This document shows positions 51,356 to 59,122 of a DNA stretch of 64,000 nucleotides, piece by piece. Where the stretch lies: contig NZ_JAEFCA010000001.1 in NCBI RefSeq assembly GCF_016405855.1, positions 1,546,372-1,610,371 of the forward strand, in the 5' to 3' direction. The translations under genes were made by a program, and so were the position numbers. The number at the start of each line of letters is the position of its first letter. Position 1 is the stretch's first letter. The notes beneath the pieces were generated by a model that was not told where the DNA came from, made no database searches, and was given only the letters and a program-made list of their open reading frames with translations. This DNA comes from Flavobacterium sp. IB48. Its GTDB lineage: Bacteria; Bacteroidota; Bacteroidia; Flavobacteriales; Flavobacteriaceae.

Positions 51356-53344
51356 ATGTTGCGATTTCTCCTAGTTTGTATTCCCTTTTTTTGGAGTACA
51401 ATGACAATTCAAGCTCAAAATTATGAATTAGGCAAAGTAACAATTGCAGAATTAAAAGAGAAAGTTCATCCTAAAGATAGCAGCGCACCCGCCGCTATCT
51501 TGTTTAAAAAAGGAAGGACTTATTTTGGTTATAACAAAGATGTTGGGTTTTATGCCAATCATGTCTGTGAGGTAAAAATCAAAATTTATAAAAAAGAAGG
51601 TTTAAGCTGGGCCGACCAGAAAGTGCGTTTTTATATTGGTTATGAAAAATTAAATGAGGACCGTTTAGAATTTTCTGAAGCGGTTACATATAATTTGGAA
51701 AACGAAAACATTGTAAAAACTAAATTAGACAATCAAGGCACATTCAAAAATAAAATTAATCAATACTGGAAAGAAAAGACTATTACATTGCCAAATGTAA
51801 AAGTAGGTTCTGTTATAGAATACAAGTATGTTTTAAGATCTGAGAATCTTGGGAAATTTCCAGATTTTGATATTCAGTTTAATATTCCGGTAGACTATTT
51901 TTATTATAAAACTCAAATTCCAGAATTTTATATTTATAAACCAATTTTAATTGGAGGAATTCCACTCGAAACAGAATCTAAATTCACAAATGGCAGTCAG
52001 AGTTTTGATAACGCTTATAGTCAGACAAGCTCATTTAGCTATAAACAAATTGAAACCTTTTATACAGGAAAAGATGTTCCCACTTTAAAAGAGGAACCAT
52101 ACATTAATAATCTCGAAAATTATCGCGGAAGCATTCAGCAAGAACTAGAGAGAGTTCGACTTCCAGATCAGCCTATAAAAGATTACAGTTTAACATGGGA
52201 AGGGGTTGCAAAAACTATTTTTAAAGATGATAGTTTTGGTAAACAGCTTAATCAAGCCTCTTTATTTTCAGATGACTTAAATAAATTGCTGCCAAATGTA
52301 GAGGATAAAAATGAAAGATTAAATCTCATTTTTACTTATGTCAAAAATCGAATGAATTGGAATGAGATTAATAGTTGCTACACAGAAAAAGGAGTCGAAA
52401 AAGCGTATAAAGATCAGACAGGAAATGTTGCTGAAATTAATTTTATTTTGATAAATATGCTTCGTGCGGCTGGTATAGAAGCCAATCCTGTTTTGGTAAG
52501 CACAATTCAAAACGGACTTCCGGTTTATCCAACAAGAACAGGATTTAATTATGTTATAGCAGCAGCCGAAATTGATGGTAAAAGAATTCTTCTAGATGCA
52601 TCTCATAAACTCACAGCTCCCAATATTTTACCATTAAATGTATTAAATTGGAAAGGAAGGCTGATCAAAAAAGATGGAGCTTCTGAGGAAATCGAATTAG
52701 ATCCAATAATACTATCTAAAGAAATTTATAGTCTTATAGTTAAAATACATCCTGATGGTAAAATGAATGGCCAAGGCAGGATTCAACATACAGACTACGA
52801 TGCTTACAGCTTTAGAGTAGAAAACAATGCAAAATCAGAAGATGCTTATCTTGAAAAATTTGAAAATAGATTGGGAGGTTTGTCTGTCTCAAATTATAAA
52901 ATAGAAAATCAGAAGTCAAATTTAGATCAATCGGTTATAGAGACTTTTTCTTTTGATTCAAGCAGCCGTTCAGATATTATTGAAGGGAAGATTTTCGTAA
53001 ATCCTCTATTGTTTTTTACTCAAGGTAAAAATCCGTTCAATCAGGAAAAAAGACAAATGCCTGTCTATTTTGGATATAAAAACTTAGAAAAGTTCAATTT
53101 TAATATTGAAATACCGCAAGGTTATACTGTAGAATCACTTCCAAAACCAGTCAGAATAACATCAGAGGACAAGAAGATGTCCTTTATCTTAAATTTTTCG
53201 GCTACAGAAAACAAAATTCAAATTGTGAGCCAAAAAGAAATCAACAGTAGTATTTTTGCAGCTGAGGATTACGGAATGATAAAAGAGTTTTTTCAGAAGA
53301 TGATCGTAAGCCAAAATGAAAAAATAATTCTTAAAAAGATATAA
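51356..53344 (+). CDS. DUF3857 / transglutaminase-like exported protein, paralogue 4
   Basis: A 662-residue exported protein with signal peptide (about 1-21, ending TIQAQ) and mature start YELGKVTIAELKEKVHPKDSSA. Domain order is as in paralogue 2. The catalytic Cys is replaced by Val (GNVAEINFILINML) and the His by Asn (FNYVIAAAE), with the Asp kept (LLDASH). It is predicted to be catalytically dead, so a binding or structural role is likelier. The intact frame provides the comparison that exposes the stop in paralogue 3. A MazG-like gene follows after 3 nt. Confidence 0.82.
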   Translation: MLRFLLVCIPFFWSTMTIQAQNYELGKVTIAELKEKVHPKDSSAPAAILFKKGRTYFGYNKDVGFYANHVCEVKIKIYKKEGLSWADQKVRFYIGYEKLNEDRLEFSEAVTYNLENENIVKTKLDNQGTFKNKINQYWKEKTITLPNVKVGSVIEYKYVLRSENLGKFPDFDIQFNIPVDYFYYKTQIPEFYIYKPILIGGIPLETESKFTNGSQSFDNAYSQTSSFSYKQIETFYTGKDVPTLKEEPYINNLENYRGSIQQELERVRLPDQPIKDYSLTWEGVAKTIFKDDSFGKQLNQASLFSDDLNKLLPNVEDKNERLNLIFTYVKNRMNWNEINSCYTEKGVEKAYKDQTGNVAEINFILINMLRAAGIEANPVLVSTIQNGLPVYPTRTGFNYVIAAAEIDGKRILLDASHKLTAPNILPLNVLNWKGRLIKKDGASEEIELDPIILSKEIYSLIVKIHPDGKMNGQGRIQHTDYDAYSFRVENNAKSEDAYLEKFENRLGGLSVSNYKIENQKSNLDQSVIETFSFDSSSRSDIIEGKIFVNPLLFFTQGKNPFNQEKRQMPVYFGYKNLEKFNFNIEIPQGYTVESLPKPVRITSEDKKMSFILNFSATENKIQIVSQKEINSSIFAAEDYGMIKEFFQKMIVSQNEKIILKKI

Positions 53345-53347
53345 AAG

Positions 53348-53674
53348 ATGGATTTGAAAAATGCACAGTTAGATGTTGATACTTGGATAAAAGAACACGG
53401 AGTTCGTTACTTTAACGAATTGACCAATATGGCACAGCTAACAGAAGAAGTTGGTGAAGTTGCCAGAATTATTGCCCGCCGTTATGGAGAACAATCTGAA
53501 AAAGAAAGCGATAAAAACAAAGATTTAGGAGAAGAATTAGCAGATGTTGTTTTTGTTGTGCTGTGTTTGGCAAATCAGACAGGAATAGATTTACAGGCTG
53601 CTTTTGATAAAAAAATGGATCTAAAATCGGTTAGAGATAAAGATCGTCATAAAAACAATGATAAATTGAAATAA
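53348..53674 (+). CDS. MazG-like nucleotide pyrophosphohydrolase
   Basis: A 108-residue all-alpha NTP pyrophosphohydrolase, probably dimeric or tetrameric, cleaving NTPs or dNTPs to the monophosphate. The metal-binding motifs are TEEVGEVARIIARRYGE (about 33-49) and DLGEELADVVFVVLCLANQTG (about 61-81). It is the short single-domain form. It starts 3 nt after the DUF3857 array and seems cotranscribed with it, though a functional link is not apparent. Confidence 0.87.
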   Translation: MDLKNAQLDVDTWIKEHGVRYFNELTNMAQLTEEVGEVARIIARRYGEQSEKESDKNKDLGEELADVVFVVLCLANQTGIDLQAAFDKKMDLKSVRDKDRHKNNDKLK

Positions 53675-53707
53675 TTGTGAAATATCGCTCATAAGTTTTG
53701 AATTATG

Positions 53708-53795
53708 AGTTTTGAATTTTGAATTATGAATGGGGAGTGGTAAATTGCGTGGCTGAATTATGTTTCTAATTATTCATAATTCATAAGTCACAACT
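53708..53795. repeat. Gene-less inverted repeat related to the four-helix-bundle repeat
   Basis: Arms 53708-53731 and 53772-53795 are complementary in 21 of 24 positions and enclose a 40-nt spacer. They share the word GAATTATGAATT with the arms at 44549-44576. It lies in the gap between the MazG-like gene and aroA. Confidence 0.6.
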
Positions 53796-53808
53796 TACAA
53801 TAAAAAAA

Positions 53809-55038
53809 ATGAATTTAAAACTAAGCACGAATTCAATATTTACTATTGATGATTCGCAACTAAATATTACAGGTTCAAAAAGTGAAACGAACCGTTTATT
53901 GTTATTAAAAGCATTATTTCCAAATATCACTTTAGCCAATACTTCAAACTCTGATGACAGCGAAGTGATGCAAAAAGCTTTAGCAGGAAATGACGAAATT
54001 GTAGATATTCATCACGCTGGAACTGCAATGCGTTTCTTAACTGCTTATTTTTCGGTTAACGAAGGAAGAGAAGTAGTCTTGACAGGTTCTAGCAGAATGC
54101 AGGAGCGTCCAATTAAAATTTTGGTTGATACTTTAAGACAATTGGGTGTTGAGATTTCTTATGAAAAAGAAGAAGGATATCCGCCAATTCGAATTAAAGG
54201 AAAAAAAGTTACGGCTTCAAAAGTAAACTTGGCAGCAAATGTGAGCAGCCAATATATTTCGGCTCTTTTATTAGTGGCTTCAAAATTAGATAATGGTTTA
54301 GAATTGACTCTAGAAGGAGAAATTACTTCGATTCCGTATATCAAAATGACTTTGGCATTGCTTAATGATTTAGATATTAAAACAAGCTTTGAAGGAAACG
54401 TAATTAAAGTTTTCCCGAAAGAAGCAGTTGAATCTAAAGAAATGGTTGTAGAATCTGACTGGAGTTCGGCTTCTTATTTCTTTAGTCTTGTAGCTTTGGC
54501 AGATGCTGCAAAAATAACTTTAAGCAGTTATAAAGAAAATAGCCTTCAAGGAGATTCAGAATTAGTTTCTCTTTACGAAAAAATGGGAGTGAAAACGACT
54601 TTCCAAAACAATAAAATGACTTTGGAGAAAGTAGCTGGATTTAATTATCAAGATGTAAATTTCGAATTGAATAATACGCCAGATATCGCTCAAACTATTG
54701 TTGTGACTTGTTTAGGTTTAGGAATCGGATGTCACCTAACAGGACTTCATACTTTAAAAATCAAAGAAACAGACCGACTAGAAGCTTTAAAAATTGAGCT
54801 TACAAAATTAGGAGCTAATATTTCTGTTACTAATGACAGTTTGACTTTAGTAAAGTCTGATAATATAAAGCACGATATTCACATTGCAACTTATAATGAT
54901 CACCGTATGGCAATGGCTTTTGCACCTTTAGCAATAAAAGTTCCAATTATTATTGATGATGCCGAAGTAGTTTCTAAATCATACCCAGATTTTTGGAATG
55001 ATTTAAAAGCCTTGAACTTTCAAATTTCAGAATTGTAA
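53809..55038 (+). CDS. aroA: 3-phosphoshikimate 1-carboxyvinyltransferase (EPSP synthase)
   Basis: Sixth step of the shikimate pathway: joins PEP to shikimate-3-phosphate. The 409-residue protein is a little shorter than the E. coli enzyme (427). Visible motifs are the Lys/Arg-bearing LNITGSKSETNRLLLLKAL (about 19-36), HAGTAMRFLTAYF (the GTxxR loop), SRMQERPI, TPDIAQTIVV and the catalytic DHRMAMAFAPLA. The replacement of the usual GDKSI by GSKSE in the first motif is noteworthy. It is a separate unit from the aromatic operon at 39-43 kb, with its own terminator. Confidence 0.94.
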   Translation: MNLKLSTNSIFTIDDSQLNITGSKSETNRLLLLKALFPNITLANTSNSDDSEVMQKALAGNDEIVDIHHAGTAMRFLTAYFSVNEGREVVLTGSSRMQERPIKILVDTLRQLGVEISYEKEEGYPPIRIKGKKVTASKVNLAANVSSQYISALLLVASKLDNGLELTLEGEITSIPYIKMTLALLNDLDIKTSFEGNVIKVFPKEAVESKEMVVESDWSSASYFFSLVALADAAKITLSSYKENSLQGDSELVSLYEKMGVKTTFQNNKMTLEKVAGFNYQDVNFELNNTPDIAQTIVVTCLGLGIGCHLTGLHTLKIKETDRLEALKIELTKLGANISVTNDSLTLVKSDNIKHDIHIATYNDHRMAMAFAPLAIKVPIIIDDAEVVSKSYPDFWNDLKALNFQISEL

Positions 55039-55084
55039 TTTTTGAACCATATAAATTCATTTAAATTAAAGTTCGATAAAACAT

Positions 55085-55113
55085 AGCCTCTGGTTTTAAC
55101 CAGAGGCTTTTTT
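55085..55113 (+). terminator. Intrinsic terminator after aroA
   Basis: AGCCTCTGG/CCAGAGGCT stem (55085-55093 with 55100-55108) followed by a T run. Confidence 0.85.
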
Positions 55114-55142
55114 ATTTGTGAATTTGATTGTACTCATAAAGT

Positions 55143-55244
55143 TTGTCATTTCGACGAAGGAGAAATCTCCACAAGAAGCTCTACAAAGATTAGCTTATTG
55201 GAATGGAGTTACTTACTAAGATTTCTCCTTCGTCGAAATGACAA
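55143..55244. repeat. 26-bp perfect inverted repeat
   Basis: Arms 55143-55168 and 55219-55244 (word GTCATTTCGACGAAGGAG) are perfectly complementary, with a 50-nt loop. It accounts for about a quarter of the 399-nt aroA-queA gap. Of the rest, the terminator before it and the queA promoter after it are the only other features seen. Confidence 0.8.
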
Positions 55245-55341
55245 TAATATGTTGAAAATCTTTTTTATAGAAAAAAAGCACTTTTAACGCATCTCGAAAC
55301 CTCACAAAATCAAGGACTTTTGAAAATAAACGTCAAAACAC

Positions 55342-55373
55342 TTGACAACGCCTATCTCACAATCGTATATTTG
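55342..55373 (+). promoter_or_regulatory. queA promoter
   Basis: TATATTTG (55366-55373) is an exact TAnnTTTG match. TTG at 55342-55344, 21 nt upstream, is the -33 candidate. queA starts at 55438. Confidence 0.5.
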
Positions 55374-55437
55374 CAACCGATTTAAAATTTTAGATAAACA
55401 AATCTAAAAACGACACTCTAAAATCAACAATTCAAAT

Positions 55438-56487
55438 ATGAAATTATCACACTTCAATTTCAATTTACCGAAAGAACTTTTGGCTGAATTCCCAGCAGAA
55501 AATAGAGATGAATCTCGTTTAATGGTAATTGACCGTAAAAAAAACACTATCGAACATAAAATGTTTAAAGACGTTATCAACTATTTTGATGACGGAGACG
55601 TTTTAATTCTAAATAATACAAAAGTTTTTCCTGCACGTTTGTACGGAAACAAAGAAAAAACTGGAGCTAGAATTGAAGTTTTCTTATTAAGAGAATTAAA
55701 TTCAGAGCAACGCCTTTGGGACGTTTTAGTAGATCCAGCTAGAAAAATCCGTATTGGTAATAAACTTTATTTTGGTGATGACGATTCATTAGTTGCTGAG
55801 GTAATCGACAATACAACTTCTCGTGGTAGAACATTACGTTTCTTATACGATGGTTCTTATGAAGAATTCAGAAACAAATTGACAGAACTTGGAGAAACTC
55901 CAATTCCTAAATACATCAATAGAGACGTTACTCCAGAAGATGCAGAAAGATACCAAACAATCTATGCAAAAGAAGAAGGAGCTGTAGCGGCGCCAACTGC
56001 TGGTTTACACTTTTCTAAGCACCTTTTGAAAAAATTAGAAATCAAAGGAGTGAACTTTGCTGAAGTAACTTTACACGTAGGTTTAGGAACTTTTAACCCA
56101 GTTGAGGTTGAAGATTTATCTAAACACAAAATGGATTCTGAGGAATTGATTATTACTCAAGAAGCTTGTGATATTGTAAACGAAGGAAAAGCAAAGAAAA
56201 AACGTATTTGTGCTGTAGGAACAACTTCTATGCGCGCAATTGAAAGTTCTGTTTCTTCTGCAAATACTTTGAATCCATACGAAGGGTGGACGAATAAATT
56301 TATTTTCCCTCCTCACGATTTCAGTATTGCAAACTGTATGATTACAAACTTCCACACACCAAAATCAACATTATTAATGATGATTTCTGCTTTCTGTGGA
56401 CACGATTTAATGAAAAAAGCATACGACGAAGCAATCAAAGAAGGATACAAATTCTATTCTTACGGAGACGCGATGTTGATTCTTTAA
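55438..56487 (+). CDS. queA: S-adenosylmethionine:tRNA ribosyltransferase-isomerase
   Basis: Makes epoxyqueuosine in tRNA by transferring and isomerising the ribose of SAM. The 349-residue protein is full length. Recognisable stretches are [30 protein letters not shown] at its start (residues 1-30), [46 protein letters not shown] and [17 protein letters not shown]. It starts at an ATG. Monocistronic, with its own promoter and a terminator of the CCCGACAG family. Confidence 0.96.
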   Translation: MKLSHFNFNLPKELLAEFPAENRDESRLMVIDRKKNTIEHKMFKDVINYFDDGDVLILNNTKVFPARLYGNKEKTGARIEVFLLRELNSEQRLWDVLVDPARKIRIGNKLYFGDDDSLVAEVIDNTTSRGRTLRFLYDGSYEEFRNKLTELGETPIPKYINRDVTPEDAERYQTIYAKEEGAVAAPTAGLHFSKHLLKKLEIKGVNFAEVTLHVGLGTFNPVEVEDLSKHKMDSEELIITQEACDIVNEGKAKKKRICAVGTTSMRAIESSVSSANTLNPYEGWTNKFIFPPHDFSIANCMITNFHTPKSTLLMMISAFCGHDLMKKAYDEAIKEGYKFYSYGDAMLIL

Positions 56488-56510
56488 TTAGAATTTATAT
56501 TATAAAGAAG

Positions 56511-56545
56511 ACCCGACAGTTTTTAAGAAGCTGTCGGGTTTTCTG
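56511..56545 (+). terminator. Intrinsic terminator after queA (CCCGACAG family)
   Basis: ACCCGACAG/CTGTCGGGT (56511-56519 with 56531-56539) and T residues. The stem is the same as that at 26923-26955. Confidence 0.8.
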
Positions 56546-56600
56546 TTTTTTAATGGTTTCAAGTTTCTGGTTTCAAGTTGATATACTTAGTGTTTTTTTT

Positions 56601-56854
56601 AACCGCAAAGTTCGCAAGGTTTTTTTGCTCAGTTTGTGCTTGCCAAATGCAAAAGAACGCAAAGCTTTGCGAACTTAGCGTTTGTAACCAATAGCCTTGA
56701 TAAAAAATCCTTGCGAACTTTGCGGTTAAATAACAAAGAGACAAGGACTTTTTATTGAGCCTATGCTTGCCAAATGCAAAAGAACGCAAAGCTTTACGAA
56801 CTTAACGCTTATAAACGTTAACCTTGATAAAAAATCCTTGCGAACTTTGCGGTT
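56601..56854. repeat. 127-bp imperfect tandem duplication with inverted arms
   Basis: The 459-nt queA-kynU gap has no gene. AACCGCAAAGTTCGCAAGG (56601-56619) is complementary to CCTTGCGAACTTTGCGGTT at 56709-56727 and again at 56836-56854, exactly 127 nt further on. The sequence between (GCTTGCCAAATGCAAAAG, GAACGCAAAGCTTT) is likewise repeated with a few changes. Thus one left arm is followed by two right arms. Confidence 0.75.
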
Positions 56855-56946
56855 AAAAAAAAACACAACGCATTTCAACTTGAAATCTTAAACCTGAAAC
56901 AAAACAAACAATTTTTGTTATTTTAGCAGACAAAACAAAAAAGACA

Positions 56947-58221
56947 ATGACTTTTCAAAATACACGCGAATTTGCACGAGAGCTAGATTCGAAAGACGCA
57001 TTAAACGATTATCAAGAACAATTTATTTTTCCTAAAGTAAATGATAAACGAGTAATCTATTTTACTGGAAACTCTTTAGGATTACAACCAAAACGTACCA
57101 AAGCTTATATAGATGAAGTAATGAATGATTGGGCAGAGCTAGCTGTCGAAGGTCATTTTTATGCTGAAAAACCTTGGTGGGATTATCAAGAAAGATTTGC
57201 TGAACCATTGAGTAAAATTGTGGGTGCACTTCCATCAGAAGTTACGGTGATGAATACTTTGACTGTAAATCTTCATTTATTAATGGTTTCTTTTTATCAG
57301 CCAAAAGGGAAACGTTATAAAATTATCTGTGAAGAAAAAGCTTTTCCATCAGATCAATATATGTTTCAAAGTCAGGTGAATTTTCACGGATACAAACCAG
57401 AAGATGCAATTGTAGAAATTAAACGTAGAGAAGGAGAACATAATATTCGTCTGGAAGATGTTTTAGCCAAAATTGAAGAAGTTGGGGATGAATTGGCTTT
57501 GGTTTTAATTGGTGGAGTGAACTATTATACAGGGCAAGTTTTTGATATTAAAACCATAACTGCTGCAGGACAAAAAGTTGGAGCAAAAGTAGGTTGGGAT
57601 TTGGCTCACGCTGCTGGAAATATCAAATTAGAACTTCACGATTGGAATGTAGATTTTGCTGCTTGGTGCAGTTATAAATATATGAATTCGGGTCCAGGAA
57701 ATGCTTCGGGTTGTTTTGTTCATGAAAAACATCATAACTCAGATTTGCCAAGATTTGCAGGTTGGTGGGGACACAATAAAGAACGCCGTTTTAAAATGGA
57801 ACCAACTTTTGATCCAGTTCACGGAGCAGATGGATGGCAGATTAGTAATCTTCCAGTTCTGTCTTTAGCGCCATATTTAGCTTCAGTAGAAATGTTTGCT
57901 GAGGTTGGAATGGATGCATTAATCAAAAAACGTGATCATATTACTTCTTATCTAGAGTTTATTCTTCATGAAATTGATAAAGAAGTAGAAAGTACTTTTG
58001 AAATTATCACGCCTTCAAATCCAGAAGAAAGAGCTTCTCAATTATCGGTATTTTTGCACGGAGAAGGAAGAGCTTTATTTGATTATTTAATGAAAAACGG
58101 AGTTATTACAGATTGGCGTGAACCAAACGTAATTCGTCTGGCGCCTGTTCCTTTGTATTGTTCTTATGAAGACATGTATGATTTTGGGCAAATTCTAAAA
58201 AAAGGGATTTTAGGGAAATAA
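56947..58221 (+). CDS. kynU: Kynureninase
   Basis: PLP enzyme cleaving kynurenine to anthranilate and alanine (or 3-hydroxykynurenine to 3-hydroxyanthranilate) in tryptophan breakdown or NAD synthesis. The 424-residue protein shows YFTGNSLGLQPKRTK, GWDLAHAAGNIKLELHDWNVDFAAWCSYKYMNSGPGN (PLP lysine in SYKYMNSG), and GWWGHNKERRFKMEP. Length is typical. No other kynurenine-pathway gene is adjacent. ATG start after a repeat-filled gap. Confidence 0.95.
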   Translation: MTFQNTREFARELDSKDALNDYQEQFIFPKVNDKRVIYFTGNSLGLQPKRTKAYIDEVMNDWAELAVEGHFYAEKPWWDYQERFAEPLSKIVGALPSEVTVMNTLTVNLHLLMVSFYQPKGKRYKIICEEKAFPSDQYMFQSQVNFHGYKPEDAIVEIKRREGEHNIRLEDVLAKIEEVGDELALVLIGGVNYYTGQVFDIKTITAAGQKVGAKVGWDLAHAAGNIKLELHDWNVDFAAWCSYKYMNSGPGNASGCFVHEKHHNSDLPRFAGWWGHNKERRFKMEPTFDPVHGADGWQISNLPVLSLAPYLASVEMFAEVGMDALIKKRDHITSYLEFILHEIDKEVESTFEIITPSNPEERASQLSVFLHGEGRALFDYLMKNGVITDWREPNVIRLAPVPLYCSYEDMYDFGQILKKGILGK

Positions 58222-58237
58222 AAAATAATTTGGCAAT

Positions 58238-58477
58238 CCCGATAGCTATCGGGGGCGAAGGCGCAAAGTTTTTTGAAGCCACAGATTAAAAGGATTAAAA
58301 AAGATTTTTTTCTCAATAGCCTTCAGCTTTAGCTGGGGGTATTAAAGATGAAGTTAAAGGGGCTTTAGCCAAACTAGTGCAGTTTGACTAAAGTCTTTTT
58401 CTTTTGATTACTTTTTCATCCAGCTAAAGCTGAACGCTATTAAATTTAAAAGATATAAAACTTTGCGTCTTCGCGCC
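58238..58477. repeat. Nested inverted repeats (three shells)
   Basis: The outer arms 58254-58272 and 58457-58477 (GGCGAAGGCGCAAAG type) enclose middle arms 58316-58336 and 58420-58440 (20 of 21 complementary). These enclose inner arms 58361-58375 and 58381-58395 (13 of 15). A 16-nt palindrome, CCCGATAGCTATCGGG, precedes them at 58238-58253. A half-copy of the AGCCACAGATT arm sits at 58277. There is no gene in the 58222-58630 gap. Confidence 0.75.
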
Positions 58478-58630
58478 TTTGTGAGATTAATTTCATTCAG
58501 CTTGAAAACTAAAACGCAGTGAGAAACCTCAAAAACTTCAAATCTTATAAACTTTCCAAAAAATTCTGTAATAATCATTATAGCAGATATTAAGAACTTT
58601 GTAATGTATAATTTTTTAAAACTTATGATC

Positions 58631-59065
58631 ATGAAAGGCTTATATATTTTATTAACCGTGATATTTTTAACTTCTTGCCAAAATCAGAGCAAAGAAGATG
58701 TAAATAAAGCCAAGCAAGCCAGCATTGATTCAATGAAAGTTGAAATTAACAAACAGCGTGTTATCGATTCGATGAAGACTGAAATGGCGAAATTAAATGA
58801 GGAGAAAATCGAAGCTCAAAAAGAAAAAGTTATAGTAGTACATCAACAAGCAAATAGTGCAGCAGCGCCGGCGGCGACACCTAAAAAGAAAGGCTGGAGT
58901 GCAACGGCTAAAGGTGCTGTAATTGGTGCAGGAGTTGGTGCAGCAACTGGAGCAATTGTCAGTAAGAAAAAAGGCGAAGGCGCCATTATTGGTGGTTTAG
59001 CTGGAGCTGCAGTCGGAACTGGAACTGGAGCTGTTATTGATAGCAAAAACAAGAAGAAAGAATAA
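58631..59065 (+). CDS. Glycine-zipper lipoprotein
   Basis: A 144-residue protein with signal peptide MKGLYILLTVIFLTSCQNQ (lipid Cys at 16), a charged helical stretch (about 20-65), then a Gly/Ala-rich region (GAVIGAGVGAATGAIV, GAIIGGLAGAAVGTGTGAVI) typical of a glycine zipper that packs in or on membranes. It is a YMGG-like or OmpA-associated type of small lipoprotein. I chose the ATG at 58631; in-frame ATGs at 58604 and 58625 exist but give a poorer signal peptide. Function unknown. Confidence 0.75.
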   Translation: MKGLYILLTVIFLTSCQNQSKEDVNKAKQASIDSMKVEINKQRVIDSMKTEMAKLNEEKIEAQKEKVIVVHQQANSAAAPAATPKKKGWSATAKGAVIGAGVGAATGAIVSKKKGEGAIIGGLAGAAVGTGTGAVIDSKNKKKE

Positions 59066-59086
59066 TTGTATTTTAGAAATAAAAAC

Positions 59087-59120
59087 AAACCCCAAATTAG
59101 AAATAATTTGGGGTTTTCAA
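59087..59120. terminator. Bidirectional intrinsic terminator
   Basis: A perfect 13-pair stem AAACCCCAAATTA and its complement (59087-59099 with 59104-59116), loop GAAA. It lies between convergent genes; T-rich on both sides. Confidence 0.8.
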
Positions 59121-59122
59121 TT

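Noticed and set aside
45482..53344. Tandem DUF3857 array as a secretion or toxin system
   Set aside because: No toxin, immunity or secretion motifs beyond signal peptides; duplication of one family is the simpler reading.
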